Below, piece after piece: positions 1-8,160 of a stretch of DNA of 29,164 nucleotides. The DNA comes from JANNWF01 sp052390415 (lineage in GTDB: Bacteria; Pseudomonadota; Gammaproteobacteria; Xanthomonadales; Xanthomonadaceae). The stretch is from the NCBI GenBank assembly GCA_052390415.1, contig JBQTGY010000148.1, positions 1 through 29,164 of the forward strand. The letters are read 5' to 3'. Each line of letters opens with the position of its first letter. Positions within the stretch are counted from its first letter, which is position 1. A program made the position numbers and the translations under genes. The notes under the pieces were generated by a model, which was not told the DNA's origin, did not search any database, and saw only the letters and a list, made by a program, of their open reading frames with translations.

Positions 1-754
1 CGGAACGCTGAAAGCCATCGGGCAAGGTTTCGCGAACGGTCTGCGCAATGACGCGCGGGCCAGCGAATCCGATCAGCGCGCCTGGTTCGGCAAGATTGAT
101 GTCGCCCAACATGCCGAGGCTGGCGGAAACACCACCGGTGGTCGGATGGGTCAGCACCACCACATAGGGCAAGCCGGCCGCGCGCAGACGACCCAACGCA
201 GCCGCAGTCTTGGCCATCTGCATCAGCGAGAACAGCCCTTCCTGCATGCGCGCACCGCCGGTGGCGGTGAAACAGACGAACGGCGAACGTTGCTCCAGCG
301 CGTGTTCGGCACCGCGAGCGAACTTCTCGCCGACCACCGCACCCATCGAACCACCCATGTAGCGAAACTCGAAGGCGCTCGCTGTGAGCGGCATGCCTTT
401 CAGCTTGCCGTGCATCACGATCAGCGCGTCTTTCTCGCCGGTCTGCTTTTGCGCCGCGCGAATGCGCTCGGCGTACTTCTTGGAATCGCGAAACTTGAGT
501 ACGTCGACGGGTGACAGTTCCGCCGCCAACTCGACGCCGGAATCTTGATCCAACAGTTGTGCAAGTCGCTCCCGAGCAGAGATCGGCATGTGGTGCCCAC
601 ACTTTGGGCACACATCGAGGTTGCGCAGCATCTCCGGCCGATACAGCACCGCACCGCAGCTCTCGCACTTTTCCCACAGACCTTCCGGCACCGCACGCTT
701 GGTTCCGCCTTCGGTGCGGATCCGCGAAGGCATGAGTTTGGTCAACCAACTCAT
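1..754 (-). CDS. accD: Acetyl-CoA carboxylase carboxyltransferase subunit beta (3'-truncated by window edge)
   Basis: AccD is the beta half of the carboxyltransferase of acetyl-CoA carboxylase, which with AccA moves the carboxyl group from carboxybiotin to acetyl-CoA to make malonyl-CoA for fatty acid synthesis. The translation begins MSWLTKLMPSRIRTEGG and carries the family's N-terminal four-cysteine zinc ribbon (C30, C33, C49, C52), followed by the carboxylase core with FRYMGGSMGAVVGEKF, the glycine-rich TGGARMQEG segment and THPTTGGVSAS. The ATG at 754 gives the standard N-terminus. 251 codons are visible; the usual length is about 290-300, so roughly 40 C-terminal residues lie outside the window. 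It follows trpA by 60 bp on the same strand and is probably the last visible gene of the truA-trpFBA transcript. No strong Shine-Dalgarno is seen. Identification is secure. Confidence 0.97.
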   Translation of the reverse strand, partial: MSWLTKLMPSRIRTEGGTKRAVPEGLWEKCESCGAVLYRPEMLRNLDVCPKCGHHMPISARERLAQLLDQDSGVELAAELSPVDVLKFRDSKKYAERIRAAQKQTGEKDALIVMHGKLKGMPLTASAFEFRYMGGSMGAVVGEKFARGAEHALEQRSPFVCFTATGGARMQEGLFSLMQMAKTAAALGRLRAAGLPYVVVLTHPTTGGVSASLGMLGDINLAEPGALIGFAGPRVIAQTVRETLPDGFQRS

Positions 755-814
755 GGCTGGGTCACGTAAACAGGATTCACAGCGAGCAAGCCTTCATGAC
801 GATTTCGCGAAAGT

Positions 815-1624
815 TTAGCGCGCGACGTCGAGCGCGGCGCGGATTGGGGCGAGAAACCCGGTGGCGCGACGACAGGCATCCGCACTGTCCACAGCATCCG
901 CCAGTGTTTCCACCAAGGCACTACCCACCACGACCGCGTCGGAAAATGCGCCGAGAGCCGCGGCGGAAGCCGCGTCACGTACGCCAAATCCGACAGCAAC
1001 CGGAGCACCTTCGAGGGTACGCAGGGCCGCTACACGCTCACGGACGGCGTCGACGCTGAGCAATCCCGCGCCCGTCACGCCGGCAAAACTCACGTAGTAC
1101 AAATAGCCTTCGCTGGCGCGGGCGATCATCGCCAAGCGAGCCGGATCGGTGGTGGGTGCGGCCAACATGATGAGACGTACTCCCGCGCTGCTCAGCGCTG
1201 ACCTCACGGGTCCGGCTTCTTCGGGTGGACAGTCCACCAACAGCAGGCCATCGACTCCCGCCGCACTCGCGGCGTTGGCGAATGCTTCGGCGCCAAACAT
1301 TTCGATCGGATTCATGTAGCCCATCAGCACCAATGGCGTGCTGGCATCGGTCTCGCGAAACTGGCGGCAGGTCTCCAACACCCTGCGCAGGCCAACGCCG
1401 CGAGCAAGCGCGCGCTCGGAGCTGCGCTGGATCACCGGGCCATCGGCTTGTGGATCAGAAAACGGCACCCCGATTTCCAAAAGATCCGCACCCGCAGCGA
1501 CCATCGCGTGCAACAAGTCGACTGCGCCTTCGGGCGACGGATCGCCGCAGGTGACAAACGGAATCAGCCCCGGTCGATTGGCCGCTTGCAGGGTCGCGAA
1601 GCACGTCTCGATACGCCCGCTCAC
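815..1624 (-). CDS. trpA: Tryptophan synthase alpha subunit
   Basis: TrpA cleaves indole-3-glycerol phosphate to indole and glyceraldehyde-3-phosphate; indole is channelled to TrpB within the alpha2beta2 complex. The 269-residue protein has the TIM-barrel signature LLEIGVPFSDPQADGP with the two catalytic acids at E50 and D61, and phosphate-binding segments GVTGAG and GFGVRD. I choose the GTG at 1624: it overlaps the trpB stop as GTGA, has AAGGA eight bases upstream, and gives the usual family length (about 268). A longer reading to 1690 would add 22 residues that are merely trpB sequence in another frame. The overlap suggests translational coupling that would keep TrpA and TrpB equimolar. accD follows 60 bp downstream. 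Confidence 0.97.
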   Translation of the reverse strand: MSGRIETCFATLQAANRPGLIPFVTCGDPSPEGAVDLLHAMVAAGADLLEIGVPFSDPQADGPVIQRSSERALARGVGLRRVLETCRQFRETDASTPLVLMGYMNPIEMFGAEAFANAASAAGVDGLLLVDCPPEEAGPVRSALSSAGVRLIMLAAPTTDPARLAMIARASEGYLYYVSFAGVTGAGLLSVDAVRERVAALRTLEGAPVAVGFGVRDAASAAALGAFSDAVVVGSALVETLADAVDSADACRRATGFLAPIRAALDVAR

Positions 1625-2838
1625 AGCGAGAGTCCTTCGCGCTTGGCGATGGTGTAGATGTCCTTGTCGCCACGTCCTGACAGGTTGCACAGGATGATCG
1701 CGTCCTTTGGCAACTCACGCGACAGCTTGATTGCCTGCGCGACTGCGTGACTGGATTCCAGGGCTGCCAGAATGCCCTCGGTGCGGGCGAGCAGATGGAA
1801 CGCCTCCATTGCTTCGGCGTCGGTGATGCCGACATAGTTGGCCCGACCGCTGTCCTTCAAGTACGCATGCTCCGGGCCCACACCGGGATAGTCGAGACCC
1901 GCCGAAACCGAGTGCGTTTCGGTGATCTGGCCATCGTCATCGCACAGCACATAGGTGCGATTGCCATGCAACACACCGGGCCGGCCGGCGACCAAGGACG
2001 CCGCGTGTTTGCCGCTGGTTATGCCCTCGCCTGCCGCCTCTGCGCCCCAGATCGCGACCTCGCGATCATTGAGGAAATGATGGAACAGGCCGATGGCGTT
2101 GGAGCCGCCGCCCACGCAAGCGACCAGCGCATCCGGCAGGCGGCCGTACTCTTCGAGCATCTGCGCGCGCGCTTCGCGCCCGACCACCGCGTTGAAGTCA
2201 CGCACCAGCATCGGGTAAGGGTGCGGGCCAGCGACGGTGCCGATGATGTAGAAGGTGTCCTCGACGTTGGTCACCCAATCGCGCATCGCTTCATTGAGCG
2301 CGTCCTTGAGGGTTTTCGACCCCGACGTCACCGGCACCACTTCTGCGCCCAGCAGTTTCATGCGGTACACATTGATCGCTTGTCGCTCGACATCGACCGA
2401 GCCCATGTACACCACGCATTTCAGACCCAGTCGCGCGGCAACGGTCGCCGAAGCGACGCCATGCTGGCCGGCACCCGTTTCGGCAATGATCCGCGTCTTG
2501 CCCATGCGCTTGGCCAGCATGCCCTGACCGATCGTGTTGTTGATCTTGTGCGCGCCGGTGTGATTCAGATCCTCGCGCTTGAGCAGGATGCGCGCGCCAC
2601 CGACATGCCGTGTCAACCCTGCTGCCTCGTAGATCGGGCTCGGGCGTCCCACATAATGACGATAGTCGTGCTGGAGTTCCGCCAGAAATTGCGGGTCGTT
2701 GCGGTAGCGAAGGTATGCCTCGGACAATTCGCGCAGCGGGCGAATCAGCGTTTCCGCGACGAAGGTGCCACCGAACTTGCCGAAGTGACCCGAGGCGTCA
2801 GGTAGCGAATGAAAATCGGTGTCTGGTTGAGCCTGCAT
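1621..2838 (-). CDS. trpB: Tryptophan synthase beta subunit
   Basis: TrpB is the PLP-dependent half of tryptophan synthase and condenses indole with serine. The 405-residue protein has the Schiff-base lysine K98 in the motif LNHTGAHKINN and the glycine-rich phosphate-binding loop CVGGGSNAIG, and ends with the NLSGRGDKD segment typical of TrpB. I choose the ATG at 2838 (MQAQPDTDFHSLPD), which is preceded by AGGA five bases upstream; the open frame extends to 3219 but that extra stretch lies inside trpF and has no family resemblance. It sits 34 bp after trpF and overlaps trpA by four bases (GTGA). Confidence 0.98.
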   Translation of the reverse strand: MQAQPDTDFHSLPDASGHFGKFGGTFVAETLIRPLRELSEAYLRYRNDPQFLAELQHDYRHYVGRPSPIYEAAGLTRHVGGARILLKREDLNHTGAHKINNTIGQGMLAKRMGKTRIIAETGAGQHGVASATVAARLGLKCVVYMGSVDVERQAINVYRMKLLGAEVVPVTSGSKTLKDALNEAMRDWVTNVEDTFYIIGTVAGPHPYPMLVRDFNAVVGREARAQMLEEYGRLPDALVACVGGGSNAIGLFHHFLNDREVAIWGAEAAGEGITSGKHAASLVAGRPGVLHGNRTYVLCDDDGQITETHSVSAGLDYPGVGPEHAYLKDSGRANYVGITDAEAMEAFHLLARTEGILAALESSHAVAQAIKLSRELPKDAIILCNLSGRGDKDIYTIAKREGLSL

Positions 2839-2872
2839 GATGGTCCTGGAACGATGGGTTGATGACGCAGAT

Positions 2873-3541
2873 TCAGCGAGTGCTGGTGTTGAATTTCGTT
2901 TCGGCGTTGTCGCTGTCGGCGCGGCGCACTTCGGCGATGAAATGCGCCATCCGCTCGCCATTCTTTTCACCCGGTGCGGACTCGATACCACTGGCGACAT
3001 CGACCGCAAATGGACGGAGCATTCGCACCGCCGCATAGACATTTGAAGGATTGAGCCCACCTGCCAGCAGTATCGGCCGCGATTGCATGCGCGGCCATCG
3101 CGACCAATCAAACGTTTCGCCGCCGCCGCCGGCCTCACCGGGCAGGTGTCCGTCGAGTACAAAGCCGCCCGCGGAAGGGTAACCCGCCATCGCAGCTTCT
3201 GCGTCAGCGGCGTCTTCACCCATCGCTATGGCTTTCAAATAGGGAATACCGGCGGCACGGCAGTCCGCTTCGGTTTCGCTGCCATGAAACTGGATCAACG
3301 TGGGGCGCAAGATGCTGGCGATTTCCCTCACTTGTGCGACAGGTTGATCCATCACGAGAGCCACTGACGCCACCAGGGGCGGCAGTGCGGCCCGCAACTG
3401 TTGGGCGTGTGCCAGCGACACCCTGCGCTTGCTGCGCTCAGCGAGAATAATGCCCACGGCATCGACCCCCAGCGCTACCGCCAGCGCCACGTCTTCGACG
3501 CGGGTGAAGCCGCAAAACTTGATGCGGGTACGCTGAATCAT
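2873..3541 (-). CDS. trpF: Phosphoribosylanthranilate isomerase
   Basis: TrpF performs the Amadori rearrangement of N-(5'-phosphoribosyl)anthranilate, the third step of tryptophan synthesis. The 222-residue TIM-barrel protein shows the N-terminal KFCGFTR with general-base cysteine C10 (usually KICG[IL]T), QFHG in the middle, the general-acid aspartate D130 in VLDGHLPG, and the phosphate-binding LLAGGLNPSNV. It is a stand-alone enzyme, not fused to TrpC. Its ATG overlaps the truA stop as ATGA (3538-3541), pointing to coupled translation, and trpB begins 34 bp downstream. trpE, trpD and trpC are not in the window, so the tryptophan genes are split in this genome, as in many gammaproteobacteria. 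Confidence 0.96.
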   Translation of the reverse strand: MIQRTRIKFCGFTRVEDVALAVALGVDAVGIILAERSKRRVSLAHAQQLRAALPPLVASVALVMDQPVAQVREIASILRPTLIQFHGSETEADCRAAGIPYLKAIAMGEDAADAEAAMAGYPSAGGFVLDGHLPGEAGGGGETFDWSRWPRMQSRPILLAGGLNPSNVYAAVRMLRPFAVDVASGIESAPGEKNGERMAHFIAEVRRADSDNAETKFNTSTR

Positions 3542-4329
3542 GGGCGTACTGAAGGGTCGTCCACCAAGGTGAAATCAGCTGGCAACTGCCATGCAACGGG
3601 ATACAAGGGTCCGACAAAGGTCAGCCCAGCGGCTTGCGCCGTCGGACCAGCCCGTGTGCGGTCGCGACCGCGCAGCAACTCAGCAATCCAATCAATTTCG
3701 CGCTCACCGCAGCCGACAACCAGCAGGCTGCCGACAATGTTACGCACCATGTGATGCAGAAAGGCATTCGCCTGTACGTCCACGCTGACAATGTCGCCGG
3801 CGCGCTCCACTCGGATCGAATGCAGATGCCGCAGCGGGTGTTTGGCTTGGCATTGCGAGGTGCGAAAGGCGCTGAAATCGTGTTCGCCAACAAGGGTCTG
3901 CGCGGCTGTATGCATGCGAGCCGCGTCCAGCGGGCGACGCTCCCAGGCCAGGCTTCGGCTGTGCAGGCCGGGCCGAATGGATCGATTGAGCATTTGGTAG
4001 CGATAGCGCCGCGCACGGGCGCCGTAGCGGGCGTGAAAGTCATCGCCCACCGGCTTCACCCACAACACCGCCACGCTGTTCGGCAATCGGCTGTTACATC
4101 CCATCATCCAACCGTGCGGCGTACGGGTCGCGTCAGAGTCGAAATGCACCAGTTGCCTCTGGGCGTGAACGCCAGCATCGGTGCGGCCGGCACAAATGAC
4201 TTCGATACGCTGATTGGCAACAAAACTGAGCGCGTCTTCCAGCGCAGCTTGCACAGTTGCACCGTGACTCAACCGTTGCCAGCCAAGAAAGTCGGTGCCG
4301 TCGTATTCCAGTGCAAGGGCGTGACGCAT
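3538..4329 (-). CDS. truA: tRNA pseudouridine(38-40) synthase
   Basis: TruA isomerises uridines 38-40 in the anticodon stem of many tRNAs. The 263-residue protein begins MRHALALEYDGTDFLGWQ, contains the catalytic aspartate D51 in the signature AGRTDAGVHA, and has the C-terminal NAFLHHMVRNIVGSLL helix typical of the family. I use the ATG at 4329; the reading frame continues to 4404 but that would run into the terminator hairpin and adds non-homologous residues. truA is the first gene downstream of the fimV terminator and leads a five-gene unit through trpF, trpB, trpA to accD. Only about 50 bp separate the terminator from the start codon; I could not pick a convincing promoter there (a poor CATAAG lies too close to the ATG). 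Confidence 0.97.
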   Translation of the reverse strand: MRHALALEYDGTDFLGWQRLSHGATVQAALEDALSFVANQRIEVICAGRTDAGVHAQRQLVHFDSDATRTPHGWMMGCNSRLPNSVAVLWVKPVGDDFHARYGARARRYRYQMLNRSIRPGLHSRSLAWERRPLDAARMHTAAQTLVGEHDFSAFRTSQCQAKHPLRHLHSIRVERAGDIVSVDVQANAFLHHMVRNIVGSLLVVGCGEREIDWIAELLRGRDRTRAGPTAQAAGLTFVGPLYPVAWQLPADFTLVDDPSVRP

Positions 4330-4382
4330 GGTCTTATGTTGCTGCTGAGCGCTTGCGCAAGAAGGGTCGCGGACAAGAACGC

Positions 4383-4417
4383 AAACAAAAAGGGCCGGAA
4401 GCATGCTTCCGGCCCTT
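4383..4417 (-). terminator. Intrinsic terminator downstream of fimV
   Basis: A perfect 28-base palindrome at 4390-4417 (arms AAGGGCCGGAAGCA and its complement) is followed, reading on the minus strand, by TTTTTGTTT. This is a strong GC-rich hairpin plus U-tract and lies about 60 bases after the fimV stop. On the plus strand no T-tract follows, so it acts in the fimV direction. It separates the fimV transcript from truA-trpFBA-accD. Confidence 0.85.
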
Positions 4418-4479
4418 CCGATGAAGTTCGAAGTCTAGCCGAATTCTGCCTGAGCGAATCCGACCGGACAGAACGCGGA

Positions 4480-6987
4480 CTAGCGGATTTCGTCGAGCAA
4501 ACGCCGCGCCTCTGAGCGCAAGCCCGGATTGCCTTCGTTCACGACTTCTTCAAGCATGCCACGTGCGCCTTCGACGTCGCCCATATCGAGGTAGGCTCGG
4601 GCCAGCTCAAGCTTGGTCGCCGCCTCCTCGTCACCGTCGGCATCACTGCCGAAGTCCATGTCTGGCGTTTTGACCTCGACCACATTGAACTGCTGCGTAT
4701 CAAACGGATCGACGCTCGCCGAAACGCTCGCGGCAGCCACGCGCAACCGGTCAATCTCGTCGACACTGAAGTTCTGCGTGGCATCCGTCGCGGGTTGTGC
4801 CGCTCTCGGCGTGGGCTTGCTACCCCAATCGTCTTCCGCATCGGGCTTGGCTGCCGCAACGGGCATCGGCACAAATGCGGTTTCGGCGGGCTTGCTGGGC
4901 ACGGGCGGTGCCGCGGCAGGCACTTCAAAGAACAAGGGGTGATCGGGCAACAAGTCGCGCCCCATCGAAACCACTTGCCGCCACGAAGGGTGATCGGCGT
5001 CATACAACTGCGCGTACATCGCCTCGGCCGCACCTTCAAATCCGGAGGCATCACTTTGCCGATAGTAGTGTCCGACCAAGGCCAGGTGGCGGCCGAGATC
5101 ATTCGGTTGCTCGCCGACCGCGTCCAACAAGCGATCCAACTCGGAATACTCTGCCACCTCCGAACCAGCGTCTTGTTCTTCCTGACGCGCCGCAGCGGCC
5201 ACCGTAGCGGCCTCGTAGCGATCAGCGATGGACTCACGAGCAGCTGGCTCGGGCTTCGGTCCACGGCGGCGGCCGAGCAAGAAGGCCACCAAACCCAGTA
5301 CCAGCAGGCCAAGGCCGGCGAGCATGGCCCAGGTTTGCAGATACCAAGGCTTGTCGGCAGGTGGCGCTGGCTCATCCAGCGTTTGTACCGCCGCCGGCTC
5401 CGCCTCGGCGACTGGCGCGACCGCCACTTCCGGCGCGGGGGTAGGCACGGCACCGGCCGGTGCCATTTCATCGAGCGCGCCCTCGGTCGGCGTGTCACTG
5501 GTGGCCGCAATGTCTGCGTCGGTTGTACCGTCGGTGACGGCTGTCGCAGCGGCGTCATCCACCGCCGGCGCGTCACCATCCACCGCTGCTTCAGGGGTCG
5601 CATCAGCAACAGGCTCGGCTGCACTCGCACTGTCAGTGGTGCTTTCCAAGCCCTCCAACCGGGTCCGCTCGGCTTCCAGTTCGGCAAGGCGTCGCTGCGC
5701 TTCGGCCAGTTGCGAATCCTTCAACTCCACCAATCGTTTGGTGTCGCCATCCATTTTTTCCAGATCGGTGACCCGTGAACGCAGATCCCGATTTTCCTGC
5801 TCAAGTGTCGCCACTTGTTCACGCGCACGACTCAGATCGGCACGCAACTCGGTGCCCGCACCAGACTCCGTCGATCCTGATTGCGCGCCGCTGGCTGGCT
5901 TTTCACCGCCAGGCGGCAGCAACTCCAAACGCGAAGCGAAGTCATCGGTTTCCGGCGCGACTGTGGGCTTGGCTTCGGCCGATTCCACTTCCTCGACGGG
6001 TTCCGCCGGCATGCTCACGTTGCTGGGTTCGGTCGCCGCAGGTGCATCGTCGCGCCATGCCCGCGCTTGCTCACTCACTTCGGCCGCCGCTGCCGCCGCG
6101 TTGAGCACGGCGAGCTCATCGCGGGTTGGGATGCGCAATACCGCACCCCGCTTCAAGCGATTGATATTGTTGCCAATGAATGCGTCTGGATTCGCCCGCA
6201 ACAAGGCCAACATGGTTTGATTCATGCTGACGCTGCTATCAGGGCGCAGCTGCTGCGCAATCGCCCACAAGGTATCGCCCGAGGCCACCGGACCGTACCG
6301 ATCACCGCTGATCGAAGGCGAAGGCGCGGGAGCCGATTCAGGCGAAGGCGTCGGCGCCGGTGCAGTCGCGACGGGCGTGGATTCAGCCGCTGGAGTCGGC
6401 GCGGGAGCAGGCGCCTGCGTCTGCTCCGCCGCAGGCGGTGACGCTTGTGCGGTGTCTGCGGCGGCTTCGGGCAACGGCGGCGGGGGTACCGGCGCAGAAA
6501 CGGGCGCTGGCGTCTCCATCGGCCGCTCAGTGGCGGCTGCGGTTTCCGCGATGGGCGCCGTCACGGCGGGCGCGATGCGCGCGGGCGCAACGTTGGGCGG
6601 GTCAAGCAGCACGGTATATTCGCGCAGCATTCGACCACGGCCCCATTGCACTTCGAGGAGGAAGTTGAGGATGGGTTCGCCAAGCTGGTTGGGCGTGGTG
6701 ACGCGCACCACAGGCTGGCCAGCCGCGTTCTTGGTGACGGTGAAAACGAGGTTGGCGGGCAACAGTGACGCGCGGTCAATGCCCACCCGATCAAACGCTT
6801 CCGACGAAGCCAAACTGACCTTCATTCCGTCAATCTCACCGGGCACGGTGCTGATGATCGGTATCTCGGCAACCAGCGGCTCGTTCAGCCCTGAGCTCAC
6901 TCGAATGCCCCCCAAGCCCAATGCCAGCGCCTGTGAACTGCCCAGCGCGAGCGCCAAGGCGAGGCTAAGCCTATGATTCTTTTGCAT
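4480..6987 (-). CDS. fimV: FimV/HubP family polar peptidoglycan-binding protein
   Basis: FimV/HubP proteins organise the cell pole, type IV pili and type II secretion. The 835-residue product has a signal peptide (residues 1-23, cleavage near ALA-LGLGG), the conserved FimV N-terminal domain (about 24-130, GGIRVSSGLNEPLVAEI), a long Pro/Ala-rich stretch (about 131-228), a LysM domain (about 231-287, YGPVASGDTLWAIAQQLRPD), a coiled coil (about 380-450), an acidic Ala/Asp/Thr-rich linker, one transmembrane segment (about 551-572, then GRRRG) and the FimV C-terminal TPR-like motif (about 788-835, ATKLELARAYLDMGDVEGAR). I choose the ATG at 6987 because it gives a proper signal peptide and has GGGGAG seven bases upstream; a longer reading to 7029 spoils both. 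Asd lies upstream, a terminator follows. Confidence 0.93.
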   Translation of the reverse strand: MQKNHRLSLALALALGSSQALALGLGGIRVSSGLNEPLVAEIPIISTVPGEIDGMKVSLASSEAFDRVGIDRASLLPANLVFTVTKNAAGQPVVRVTTPNQLGEPILNFLLEVQWGRGRMLREYTVLLDPPNVAPARIAPAVTAPIAETAAATERPMETPAPVSAPVPPPPLPEAAADTAQASPPAAEQTQAPAPAPTPAAESTPVATAPAPTPSPESAPAPSPSISGDRYGPVASGDTLWAIAQQLRPDSSVSMNQTMLALLRANPDAFIGNNINRLKRGAVLRIPTRDELAVLNAAAAAAEVSEQARAWRDDAPAATEPSNVSMPAEPVEEVESAEAKPTVAPETDDFASRLELLPPGGEKPASGAQSGSTESGAGTELRADLSRAREQVATLEQENRDLRSRVTDLEKMDGDTKRLVELKDSQLAEAQRRLAELEAERTRLEGLESTTDSASAAEPVADATPEAAVDGDAPAVDDAAATAVTDGTTDADIAATSDTPTEGALDEMAPAGAVPTPAPEVAVAPVAEAEPAAVQTLDEPAPPADKPWYLQTWAMLAGLGLLVLGLVAFLLGRRRGPKPEPAARESIADRYEAATVAAAARQEEQDAGSEVAEYSELDRLLDAVGEQPNDLGRHLALVGHYYRQSDASGFEGAAEAMYAQLYDADHPSWRQVVSMGRDLLPDHPLFFEVPAAAPPVPSKPAETAFVPMPVAAAKPDAEDDWGSKPTPRAAQPATDATQNFSVDEIDRLRVAAASVSASVDPFDTQQFNVVEVKTPDMDFGSDADGDEEAATKLELARAYLDMGDVEGARGMLEEVVNEGNPGLRSEARRLLDEIR

Positions 6988-7077
6988 CCAGCATCTCCCC
7001 AATGCGCGAAGCAGACGGTCGCCTATCATTGTCCTGGTCGGCGCCAGACCTAGAATCGACTTGACAACGCTGCGCTA

Positions 7078-7106
7078 ACTATAGATCACAGGTCAGTTTT
7101 TACCAA
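7078..7106 (-). promoter_or_regulatory. Predicted sigma70-like promoter for fimV
   Basis: On the minus strand TTGGTA (7106-7101) is followed after exactly 17 bases by TATAGT (7083-7078), matching the sigma70 consensus at 4/6 and 5/6. It overlaps the last codons and stop of asd and would start transcription near 7071, giving a leader of about 84 bases before the fimV ATG. This would let fimV be expressed apart from prmB-aroC-asd. Prediction by eye only. Confidence 0.5.
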
Positions 7107-8105
7107 CAATTCAGCGATCTGAATAGCATTCAGCGCTGCCCCCTTGCGGATATTGTCGGCAACGATCCACAGGCTCAAGCCCTGCGGATGTGAAATGTCG
7201 TCGCGAATCCTGCCGACAAACACAGGATCGTTGCCTGCTGCGTGCGTTACCGGCGTTGGATAACCACCCGCCACGCGCTCGTCGATCACCTGTACGCCGG
7301 GCGCACTCTCCAACAACCGCCGCGCCTCCTCGGCCGTCATTTTCTGCCGGGTCTCGATATGCACGGCTTCCGCATGACCGTAAAAGACGGGAACACGTAC
7401 GGCAGTCGGATTCACTTGAATGCTGGCATCCGCCAGGATCTTGCGGCTTTCCCACACCAGTTTCATTTCCTCCTTGGTGTAGCCGTTGTCCATGAACACG
7501 TCGATCTGCGGAATCAGGTTGAACGCGATCTGCACCGGAAAGCGCACAGGCTCGGGGCTTTGAAAGCTGAGCATCGCTACCGTCTGCTTGCCTAGTTCCT
7601 CCATGGCTGAACGCCCAGCCCCCGACACCGATTGGTAAGTCGCGACATTGATCCGGCTGATGCCGACCGCACGATGGATCGGCGCCAGCGCCACCAACAT
7701 CTGCATGGTCGAGCAGTTCGGATTGGCGATGATGCCGCGCGGGCGATTGGCGATCTGCTCGGGATTGACCTCAGCGACCACCAGCGGCACGTCGTCGTCG
7801 TAGCGAAACTCGGAGGTGTTGTCGATGACCACTGCGCCTGCAGCGGCGGCACGCGGTGCGTGCTCGCGGGACACGGATCCGCCGGCCGAAAAGAACGCGA
7901 TGTCCACGCCGGCAAAATCAAAGGTCGCCAAGTCGCGGATCACATAATCGCGATGCTTGCAGGAGACCTTGTCACCGGCCGAACGCGCGCTGGCCAAGGG
8001 AATCAGGTCGGCATACGGAAAATCGCGCTCGGCGAGGATTTCGAGCAAGGCTTGTCCAACCGCGCCGGTGGCACCGGCAATGGCGATGGTGGGATTCGGT
8101 TTCAT
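7086..8105 (-). CDS. asd: Aspartate-semialdehyde dehydrogenase
   Basis: Asd reduces aspartyl phosphate to aspartate semialdehyde with NADPH, the branch point to lysine/diaminopimelate, threonine and methionine. The 339-residue protein has the NADP-binding GATGAVGQ loop (residues 11-18), the catalytic cysteine C131 in ANPNCSTMQM, a Q-x-x-S-G-A-G motif after it, and the substrate-binding pair R237 and H244 spaced seven apart in RVPVFYGH. Length and motifs fit the shorter Asd branch found in Gram-positives and many proteobacteria rather than the 367-residue E. coli type. It starts 55 bp after aroC on the same strand; the Shine-Dalgarno is weak. The fimV promoter overlaps its 3' end. Confidence 0.95.
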   Translation of the reverse strand: MKPNPTIAIAGATGAVGQALLEILAERDFPYADLIPLASARSAGDKVSCKHRDYVIRDLATFDFAGVDIAFFSAGGSVSREHAPRAAAAGAVVIDNTSEFRYDDDVPLVVAEVNPEQIANRPRGIIANPNCSTMQMLVALAPIHRAVGISRINVATYQSVSGAGRSAMEELGKQTVAMLSFQSPEPVRFPVQIAFNLIPQIDVFMDNGYTKEEMKLVWESRKILADASIQVNPTAVRVPVFYGHAEAVHIETRQKMTAEEARRLLESAPGVQVIDERVAGGYPTPVTHAAGNDPVFVGRIRDDISHPQGLSLWIVADNIRKGAALNAIQIAELLVKTDL

Positions 8106-8160
8106 GTTCGCTGGATGGCCAATCGGTTACTGGATAAAAGCGCGTTACGGGAGGAGGACT

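Noticed and set aside
1747..2805. Long plus-strand open frame (352 codons) opposite trpB
   Set aside because: It is antisense to a clearly conserved gene, rich in His/Arg/Gln in the manner of reverse-strand translation of high-GC DNA, and shows no known motif.
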